Source of the DNA: Bacteroidaceae bacterium
GTDB taxonomy: Bacteria; Bacteroidota; Bacteroidia; Bacteroidales; Bacteroidaceae
Reading direction: 5' to 3'
Assembly: GCA_900770705.1 (NCBI GenBank)
Contig: CAAGLF010000101.1
Coordinates: forward strand, 1 to 8,556
DNA: 8,556 nucleotides
Under the pieces are notes generated by a model. That model searched no databases and was not told the DNA's origin. It was given only the letters and a program-made list of their open reading frames with translations. A program made the position numbers and the translations under genes. Positions 1-5,518 of this stretch are shown here, piece by piece; position 1 is the stretch's first letter, and every line of letters starts with the position of its first letter.

Positions 1-20
1 ACACGACGCTCTTCCGATCT
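1..20. other. Illumina TruSeq adapter remnant (not genomic)
   Basis: Bases 1-20 read ACACGACGCTCTTCCGATCT, which is exactly the last 20 bases of the TruSeq read-1 adapter/primer, ending in the diagnostic CTCTTCCGATCT. It lies at the contig edge, where untrimmed adapter is expected. Genomic sequence therefore begins at about base 21, and anything translated across the junction is artificial. Confidence 0.97.
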
Positions 21-531
21 CGCCGGACTCTGCACCGCGGGCATCGTGTACGGCCTTGAGGCAGTTGAGGAGCGTCTGGCCCCAGTAGTCTTCGAAGGCT
101 GCCGCCGCCTCGGCCAGCGCGGCCGCCATCGTTTCCTCATGCTCGGTGCGGAAGGCTTCGAGCAGGTCGCGCAGGGCCTGGTAGAGGTCTGCCAGATTTT
201 CGGAGATGGTGCAAAGCACAGGTTGCTCGGAGTACTTGAAGTCCTCGACGAAGGTATCGAGATAATCATCCCTATCGGCCATCACGGCGGCGCAGCTGCG
301 GCGCACATAGTCGTAGTCCGCCTCGCTCACATAGCGTGGCGGCTCTGCCAGGGGCTCTCCCTGTTCGGGCAGGAGCGTCATTTTGAGATAGAGCATAGGC
401 AGCAAGGCCCGCAAGGTACGCGTGAAGGCCGAACGCCCTGAGGAGGCGGGATTTTCCACCAGGCGGCAAAATTCGGCACACACCGTCAGCAGGTCGATGA
501 CAGGCTGGCTATAGAGTGACTTTTCTTCCAT
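21..531 (-). CDS. DUF5063 domain-containing protein, C-terminus cut by contig end
   Basis: The frame starts at ATG 531-529 (MEEKSLYSQPVIDLLTVCAE...) and stays open to the contig edge, giving about 170 genuine codons. It resembles the Bacteroidota DUF5063 family of small helical cytosolic proteins of unknown function. Family-like segments are an N-terminal stretch around LTVCAEFCRLVE, then LRALLPMLYLKMTLLPE, DRDDYLDTFVEDFKYSE, ISENLADLYQALRD and, near the C-terminus, FEDYWGQTLLNCLKAVHD. Family members as I remember them are only slightly longer, so just the last few residues should be missing. No signal peptide or membrane segment is visible. The last codons of the raw frame (reading EIGRASC) come from adapter. 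A divergent promoter lies just upstream. The family assignment rests on remembered similarity, and its role is unknown. Confidence 0.78.
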
Positions 532-550
532 AAACGATAGAACAGATGGC

Positions 551-576
551 TTTCTGCGGCGTGCTTTCCGCAGAAA
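551..576 (-). promoter_or_regulatory. 9-bp perfect inverted repeat in the DUF5063 gene leader
   Basis: TTTCTGCGG (551-559) and CCGCAGAAA (568-576) form a perfect 9-bp dyad with an 8-nt loop. It lies just downstream of the minus-strand -7 box, so it would form a hairpin at the very 5' end of the DUF5063 mRNA or act as a DNA operator. The start codon is about 20 nt further on. Related half-sites occur in the opposing mrcA promoter. No regulator is identified. Confidence 0.5.
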
Positions 577-583
577 ATTTTTG

Positions 584-614
584 CAAAATTAATGGAAAAT
601 ACGCGAAGGACAAA
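584..614 (-). promoter_or_regulatory. Bacteroidota-type promoter for the DUF5063 gene
   Basis: On the minus strand, TTTG (611-614) is followed after 19 bp by TAATTTTG (584-591). This matches the Bacteroidota primary sigma factor consensus of a -33 TTTG and a -7 TAnnTTTG. The predicted start of transcription near 577-580 gives a leader of roughly 45-50 nt before the ATG at 531. Confidence 0.72.
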
Positions 615-929
615 GCAAATCCGCCCTTTTCCCGCCAGTGCGTTCTCCCGCACCGGGCGCTACGGCTGCCCGAAGCGGCATCGCCCGCACGCCACGGGCC
701 CGCCCTTCCGGCCTGCCCACTACAATATGCGCAAGAATTGCGGCACAAATCTGATTTTTCTCCGCGGAAATTTTTCCTTTCGCCGCAATAGTTTTTCCGC
801 CCGCCCCAGTATTTCCTCCCCCGTCGCTGCGCCGGCCGCTGCCAGCGGCAGAACGACGTCTGCGGAGGCGGCGGAAAAACGGAACACACACCCCACACAC
901 CTAAATATCCCAAAAAGGCAAAAGTATGC
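615..929. other. GC-rich intergenic DNA, no gene recognised
   Basis: This stretch separates the two divergent promoters. It is rich in CCG/CGG words and contains short dyads: TCCGCGGA at 761-768 and GCCGCTG-C-CAGCGGC at 835-849. Open frames here have low-complexity R/P/A/S-rich translations without recognisable domains, so I treat it as non-coding. A long leader, an upstream regulator site or an unrecognised small RNA cannot be excluded. Confidence 0.55.
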
Positions 930-960
930 TTGTAAGTTTCTGCAGAAATTCGTAAGTTTG
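930..960 (+). promoter_or_regulatory. Bacteroidota-type promoter for the mrcA-kdsB-MORN-glgB unit
   Basis: TTG at 930-932 is followed after 20 bp by TAAGTTTG at 953-960, a perfect TAnnTTTG -7 box. Transcription would start near 965-968, leaving a leader of about 80 nt before the ATG at 1050. A perfect 12-bp palindrome lies between the two boxes. No other plus-strand match this good was seen in front of the later genes. Confidence 0.68.
937..948. promoter_or_regulatory. TTTCTGCAGAAA palindrome inside the mrcA promoter
   Basis: This perfect 12-bp palindrome sits exactly in the spacer between the -33 and -7 elements, where a bound dimeric regulator would block RNA polymerase. Its TTTCTGC/GCAGAAA halves recur with wider spacing at 551-576 in the divergent promoter. 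The operator role is inferred from position only. Confidence 0.4.
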
Positions 961-981
961 CCCAATAAAACCGCCCGTTCG

Positions 982-1003
982 CCCCGCTTCGCCAAAGGCG
1001 GGG
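982..1003 (+). promoter_or_regulatory. GC hairpin in the mrcA mRNA leader
   Basis: CCCCGC (982-987) pairs with GCGGGG (998-1003), extended by a T-G wobble, around an 8-nt loop. A weaker GGCC/GGCC stem (1021-1024 with 1035-1038) follows just before the start codon. There is no Shine-Dalgarno sequence; the start is preceded by the A-rich GCGAAAACAA. The structure may affect translation or stability, but it matches no known riboswitch that I recognise. Confidence 0.35.
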
Positions 1004-1049
1004 AATATCCCGGGGCTTCCGGCCACGCGCGGGCGGCCAGCGAAAACAA

Positions 1050-3425
1050 ATGAGAAAGAAATTCGTCATCTATATGTGGGCAGCATTCCTTCTTGCCGTG
1101 CTGCTCGTCGGCATAGGCTTTGTCGGAATCGAAAAAGGATGGTTCTGCCGTATGCCGGAACTGGAGGAACTCCAAAATCCCATCAGCAAATACGCTTCGC
1201 AAATCATCACCAGCGACGGCAAAGTGCTGGCCACCTGCTGGACGGCCGAGGGAAAGGAAAATTCCAAGAACCGCGTGTACGTGGGCTACGACAGCATTTC
1301 GCCGAACGTGTTCCACGCGCTTGTGGCTACCGAAGACGTGCGCTTCTACGACCACTCGGGCATCGACGGCCGCGCCTTCGTGCGCGCCATCGTCAAACGC
1401 GGTATGTTCGGCAGGGCCAGCGCCGGTGGCGGCAGCACCATCACGCAGCAGCTGGCCAAGCAGCTCTACACCACGGAGCGCGCAGAGAACACCCTGCAAC
1501 GGCTCATGCAGAAACCTATCGAGTGGGTCATCGCCGTGAAGCTCGAGCGTATTTACACGAAGCAGGAGATTATGACGCTCTATCTCAACCACTTCGACTT
1601 CCTGCACAACGCCGTGGGCATACGCGCCGCGGCCAAAGTATATTTTGGCAAGCACCCCCGCGACCTCAGCGTCAACGAAGCGGCACTGCTCGTGGGTATG
1701 TGCAAGAATCCCAGCTACTTCAACCCCATCCGCGAGCCCGAAAGGTGCCGCAACCGCCGCAACATCGTGCTCGAGCAGATGGTGAAGGCCGGCTACCTCA
1801 CCGACGCAGAAGCCTCCGTGCTGCGACAGGAACCCCTGAAACTCGACTTCCACCGGATGGACTACACCGACGCGAGCGGCTCCTACCTCACCGCCTTCCT
1901 CAAACGGACTATGATGGCGCGCCAGCCGCAGCGGAAGAACTATATGGCGTGGGAGCAGGACCAATTCCAAGTGGACTCCCTGGCCTGGGAGACCGACCCC
2001 CTCTACGGCTGGTGCAACAAGAATACAAAGCGCGACGGCTCGCACTACAACATTTATACCGACGGACTGAAAATCTACACCACGATAGACTCGCGTATGC
2101 AGCGCTACGCGGAAGAGAGCGTGGCGGCCCACGTGGCACACTTCCTGCAGGGACAATTCGAAAAGGAGGGTCGCGGGTCGAAAAACTTCCCCTACTCCGC
2201 CGCCTTGTCCTACGAAGAGGGACGCCGCAAGCTGCGGGCAGCCGTACGGCGCACGGAGCGCTGGAACACGATGAAGGCGGACGGCGCTTCGGAGGACGAA
2301 ATCTGGGAAACCTTCCGCCAGCCCCGGCAAATGTCCGTCTTCACCTACCACGGCGAAGTGGACACCACGATGTCGCCCATCGACTCCCTGAAATACTACA
2401 AGGCCTTCCTGCGCTCCTCCCTCTTCAGTATCGAGCCGCAGACAGGTCACGTGAAAGCCTATGTGGGCGGTCTGAACTTCTCCCACTTCCAGTATGATAT
2501 GGCCACGCGCGGAAGGCGGCAGGTCGGTTCTACCATCAAGCCCTTTGTCTACACAATGGCCCTCGAGAGCGGATTCCGGCCCTCCGACATCATCGTCAAC
2601 CAGCAGCGTACATACCACGTGGGCAACCAGAGCTGGACACCACGCAACGGAAGCCGCAGCCGTTACGGCCAGCCCGTCACCCTGCGCTGGGGACTCAGCC
2701 AGAGCAACAACTGGATCACCGCCGAGCTGATGTACCAGGTATCCCCCGACGGCAGACTGCTCGTCGACTACCTGAAACGCTTCGGCATTTCCTCGCCCGA
2801 CATGTTTCCCTCCCTCTCGCTGTGCCTCGGACCCTGCGGCATCACGGCGGCAGAGATGGCTTCGGCCTACACAGCCTTCGTCAACAAGGGGCTGCGCTGC
2901 TCTCCCATCTTCGTGACACGCATAGAAGACGGACAAGGCAACATCATCGCCGAGTTCCAGCCGCGTATCAACGAAGTAATCACCGAACAGACCAGCTACG
3001 ACATGATAGATATGCTGAGAGCCGTCATCGACAGCGGCACCGGCGGACGCCTGCGCTACAAATTCGACCTCACCGGCCCGATAGCCGGCAAGACAGGTAC
3101 GACCAACGGCAATTCCGACGGCTGGTTCGTAGGTATCGTGCCCAGACTCATCACCGCCTGCTGGGTAGGCGGCGATGAGCCCGACATACACTTCAATTCT
3201 ATGGCTATGGGACAAGGAGCCTCCAGCGCACTGCCGATTTGGGCCTACTATATGAAGAAAATCTACCGCGACAACACCCTTGGCTACCGCCAGGACGAAG
3301 CTTTCGCCACACCCCCCGCCACGTACTCCGACCCTGCAGCGGCAGGCGGCACAGAAGAGAGCTTCGGCGGGACGGAAGAAGTGGTAGAGTCGGAACCCGC
3401 GGCCGAAACCGACCTCTTCGAATGA
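1050..3425 (+). CDS. mrcA: Class A penicillin-binding protein 1A (bifunctional peptidoglycan synthase)
   Basis: This 791-residue protein polymerises lipid II into glycan strands and cross-links the stem peptides in the periplasm. A short cytoplasmic start (MRKK) precedes one membrane anchor at about residues 5-27. The GT51 glycosyltransferase domain (about 75-250) has EDVRFYDHSG with catalytic Glu95, the GGSTITQQLAKQLY motif (127-140), and YTKQEIMTLYLN. The transpeptidase domain (about 450-735) has all three active-site motifs: STIK with nucleophile Ser494 and Lys497, SNN at 552-554, and KTGT at 681-684. All key residues are intact, so both activities are expected. A linker of about 200 residues separates the domains, and the tail (755-791) is acidic. 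It is the first gene of a probable four-gene operon. The ATG at 1050 directly precedes the anchor. Length and domain order fit PBP1A; the exact symbol is by family resemblance. Confidence 0.95.
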   Translation: MRKKFVIYMWAAFLLAVLLVGIGFVGIEKGWFCRMPELEELQNPISKYASQIITSDGKVLATCWTAEGKENSKNRVYVGYDSISPNVFHALVATEDVRFYDHSGIDGRAFVRAIVKRGMFGRASAGGGSTITQQLAKQLYTTERAENTLQRLMQKPIEWVIAVKLERIYTKQEIMTLYLNHFDFLHNAVGIRAAAKVYFGKHPRDLSVNEAALLVGMCKNPSYFNPIREPERCRNRRNIVLEQMVKAGYLTDAEASVLRQEPLKLDFHRMDYTDASGSYLTAFLKRTMMARQPQRKNYMAWEQDQFQVDSLAWETDPLYGWCNKNTKRDGSHYNIYTDGLKIYTTIDSRMQRYAEESVAAHVAHFLQGQFEKEGRGSKNFPYSAALSYEEGRRKLRAAVRRTERWNTMKADGASEDEIWETFRQPRQMSVFTYHGEVDTTMSPIDSLKYYKAFLRSSLFSIEPQTGHVKAYVGGLNFSHFQYDMATRGRRQVGSTIKPFVYTMALESGFRPSDIIVNQQRTYHVGNQSWTPRNGSRSRYGQPVTLRWGLSQSNNWITAELMYQVSPDGRLLVDYLKRFGISSPDMFPSLSLCLGPCGITAAEMASAYTAFVNKGLRCSPIFVTRIEDGQGNIIAEFQPRINEVITEQTSYDMIDMLRAVIDSGTGGRLRYKFDLTGPIAGKTGTTNGNSDGWFVGIVPRLITACWVGGDEPDIHFNSMAMGQGASSALPIWAYYMKKIYRDNTLGYRQDEAFATPPATYSDPAAAGGTEESFGGTEEVVESEPAAETDLFE

Positions 3426-3467
3426 CCTGCAGCGGCCACAGCAGCCACCACCCTGCGAAGTACAATC

Positions 3468-3499
3468 CGCGCACGCGCGCGTACATTAATATATATACA
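3468..3499. repeat. Alternating purine-pyrimidine tract before kdsB
   Basis: Bases 3468-3486 alternate pyrimidine and purine without a break for 19 nt, mostly CG steps. A second alternating run of AT steps follows (3489-3499). It fills the gap just before the kdsB start. Such tracts can adopt Z-DNA or melt under negative supercoiling. No promoter consensus is present here, and function is unproven. Confidence 0.5.
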
Positions 3500-3506
3500 G
3501 ACGAAA

Positions 3507-4298
3507 ATGAAACAGTCAACCCTGCCACATAACCCCAAGGCGCCCCTGAACTTCCTGGCGCTCATCCCCGCCCGATTTGCCTCGACCCGCTTCCCCGGGA
3601 AACCGCTGGCCATACTGGGCGGCAAGCCGATAGTACAACGTGTCTACGAGCGCGCCACTCTGGTCTTCGAAGAAGTCTGCGTTGCCACAGACGACGAACG
3701 CATATTCACGGCGGTGGAAGCCTTCGGCGGCCGCGCCGTGATGACTTCGGCCGAACACCGCAGCGGAACCGACCGCTGCGAAGAGGCCTACCGACTGCTC
3801 GGCTCGACGGCCGACGTCGTAGTGAACATTCAGGGCGACGAACCCTTCATTGCCCCCGAACAACTGCGCACTGTCCGCAGCGCCTTCGACGACAGCCGCA
3901 CCGAAATCGCGACATTGGTCAAACCCTTTTCCCCCGACTGCCGCTTCGAGGACATCGCCAACCCCAACTCACCGAAGGTAGTGGTAGACAGTCAGGACTT
4001 TGCCCTCTATTTCAGCCGCTCCGTCATACCCTTTCTGCGCGGAGTGCCCGAAACGGAATGGCCGGCCCGACATACTTTTCTGAAACACATCGGCCTGTAC
4101 GCCTACCGCGCCGACGTGCTGAAGAAAATTGCCGCCCTGCCGCAGAGCAGCCTCGAAACAGCCGAGAGCCTCGAACAGTTGCGCTGGTTGCAGGCCGGCT
4201 ACAAAATCAAGGTGGGACAAACCGACACCGAAACCATAGGTATCGACACCCCGGACGACCTGAAGCGCGCCGAACAATTCCTGAACGGACGGCTATAA
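3507..4298 (+). CDS. kdsB: 3-deoxy-manno-octulosonate cytidylyltransferase (CMP-Kdo synthetase)
   Basis: KdsB couples CTP and Kdo to give CMP-Kdo and diphosphate, the activated sugar for the LPS inner core, in the cytosol. The 263-residue protein carries the family signatures in order: IPARFASTRFPGKPL (20-34, nucleotide binding), ATDDERI (60-66), HRSGTDR (84-90), NIQGDEPF (107-114), KHIGLYAYR (193-201), ESLEQLRWL (220-228) and GIDTPDDL (245-252). Asp111 and Asp247 correspond to the Mg-binding aspartates. The protein is about 15 residues longer at the N-terminus than E. coli KdsB (MKQSTLPHNPKAPLNF). No later Met precedes the first motif, and the ATG at 3507 has an A-rich upstream context, so I keep this start. 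It lies 81 nt after mrcA and 44 nt before the MORN gene, within the probable operon. It is complete and shows no sign of decay. Confidence 0.97.
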   Translation: MKQSTLPHNPKAPLNFLALIPARFASTRFPGKPLAILGGKPIVQRVYERATLVFEEVCVATDDERIFTAVEAFGGRAVMTSAEHRSGTDRCEEAYRLLGSTADVVVNIQGDEPFIAPEQLRTVRSAFDDSRTEIATLVKPFSPDCRFEDIANPNSPKVVVDSQDFALYFSRSVIPFLRGVPETEWPARHTFLKHIGLYAYRADVLKKIAALPQSSLETAESLEQLRWLQAGYKIKVGQTDTETIGIDTPDDLKRAEQFLNGRL

Positions 4299-4342
4299 CG
4301 CTTCTGAGAGACACAAACACCACTGAAAACCAAGATACAACG

Positions 4343-5491
4343 ATGACAAACAGATATACAGCCCTCCTCCTTTCACTGATGACCCTCTGCACAGCGCCGG
4401 AAGCGGCCGCGCAGAGCTCGAACAACGGCCTGCAGAAAATCGAGGTCGGCTCCTACACCTTCAAGAACGGCGGCATCTACACCGGAGACCTCGTAAACGG
4501 AAAGCCCAACGGCCGCGGACGCACCGTCTTCGAAAACGGAGACATCTACGAGGGCCTCTATTTCAAGGGAAAACGCCAGGGAAAGGGGACCTACACTTAT
4601 GCAGACGGCGAAAAGTACGACGGGGAATGGTACCAGGACGAACAGCACGGCAGAGGCACCTACTATTTCCTGAACAACAATCGCTACGAAGGCTTGTGGT
4701 ACCGCGACTTCAAGGAAGGCGAAGGCACGATGTTCTACTACAACGGTGACATCTACAAAGGACAATGGAAGAAGGACAAGCGCGAAGGAAAGGGAAAATA
4801 CACCTTTGCCGGCGGCGCCTACTACGACGGAAGCTGGGCCAACGACATGAAGAATGGCAACGGAACCTTCGACTGGGGCGACGGAAGCGTATATCAGGGC
4901 GCGTGGGTCAACAACCAGCGCGAGGGACGCGGCACCTTCTTCTACGCCAACGGCGACAGCTATACGGGAGAGTGGAGTAAGGACGAGCAACACGGAAAGG
5001 GCGTCTTCAAGAGCCACACCGGCGACACCTACGAAGGCGAGTATGCCCAGGGAGAGCGCTCCGGAGAAGGCATCATCAAGTTTGCAAACGGCAATATGTA
5101 CGTCGGGCATTTCCTGAAAGGCGAACAGAGCGGCCAGGGCACCTACACATGGAAGGGAGTGGCCACCTACACCGGCCAGTGGCGCGAAAACAAGCGCCAG
5201 GGCCAAGGCACGTACCGCTGGGTCAACGGCGACGAATACGTGGGCGGCTGGAAAGACAACCAGATGGACGGAGAAGGCGTCATACACTTCAAGGACGGCG
5301 GCAAACTAAAGTGCCAGTACAAACTGGGCAAGCGCCACGGAAAGTGTATCGAGGTCAAAGCCGACGGCAGCCGCTTCGAAGGAAACTATAAGGACGGCGA
5401 AAAGGACGGTCCCTTCAAGGAATTCGACAAAAACGGCAATGTAACGAAAAAAGGCACGTACAAGAACGGCCGTCTCGTCAAGGAAAAATAA
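4343..5491 (+). CDS. Secreted MORN-repeat protein, function unknown
   Basis: This 382-residue protein starts at the ATG at 4343. The frame is open further upstream, but that part overlaps kdsB and lacks a secretion signal, whereas this Met begins a clear Sec signal peptide (MTNRYTALLLSLMTL..., likely cleaved near AAAQ, residues 21-24). No lipobox is seen, so the protein is probably soluble in the periplasm or surface-exposed. Residues 46-367 are 14 MORN units, each exactly 23 residues, of the type YEGxWxxxxxxGxGTxxxxNGDx; a partial unit ends the protein. Units 13-14 are degenerate and resemble the variant MORN repeats of other Bacteroidota proteins. MORN repeats fold as an extended beta-hairpin ladder and have been linked to membrane or protein binding, mainly in eukaryotes. 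No enzymatic domain is present. Its place between kdsB and glgB suggests an envelope or scaffold role, but this is inference. Confidence 0.93.
   Translation: MTNRYTALLLSLMTLCTAPEAAAQSSNNGLQKIEVGSYTFKNGGIYTGDLVNGKPNGRGRTVFENGDIYEGLYFKGKRQGKGTYTYADGEKYDGEWYQDEQHGRGTYYFLNNNRYEGLWYRDFKEGEGTMFYYNGDIYKGQWKKDKREGKGKYTFAGGAYYDGSWANDMKNGNGTFDWGDGSVYQGAWVNNQREGRGTFFYANGDSYTGEWSKDEQHGKGVFKSHTGDTYEGEYAQGERSGEGIIKFANGNMYVGHFLKGEQSGQGTYTWKGVATYTGQWRENKRQGQGTYRWVNGDEYVGGWKDNQMDGEGVIHFKDGGKLKCQYKLGKRHGKCIEVKADGSRFEGNYKDGEKDGPFKEFDKNGNVTKKGTYKNGRLVKEK
4478..5443 (+). repeat. 14 tandem 69-bp units encoding MORN repeats
   Basis: Units begin at residues 46, 69, 92 and so on every 23 residues up to 345, with no insertion or deletion, giving a strict 69-bp period in the DNA. 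The Tyr/Phe-x-Gly at each unit start and the Gly-x-Gly at positions 12-14 are kept through unit 12. Units differ clearly in sequence, so this is an old protein repeat rather than recent slippage. Confidence 0.88.
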
Positions 5492-5518
5492 ACCACAACC
5501 CTATAAATCCCTATTATT

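Noticed and set aside
46..441. Plus-strand frame inside the DUF5063 gene
   Set aside because: Antisense to a minus-strand frame that gives a family-like protein; no domain on the plus strand.
592..1053. Plus-strand frame whose stop overlaps the mrcA start (ATGA)
   Set aside because: The overlap looks like coupling, but the frame begins upstream of the predicted transcription start, crosses the promoter and has low-complexity R/P/A/S composition.
720..3215. Very long minus-strand open frame opposite mrcA
   Set aside because: It is the antisense shadow of a GC-rich gene: the plus strand carries all PBP motifs, and the antisense translation has no recognisable domain.
4373..5287. Minus-strand open frame opposite the MORN gene
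   Set aside because: It only mirrors the 69-bp repeat period of the MORN gene and has no start context or domain.
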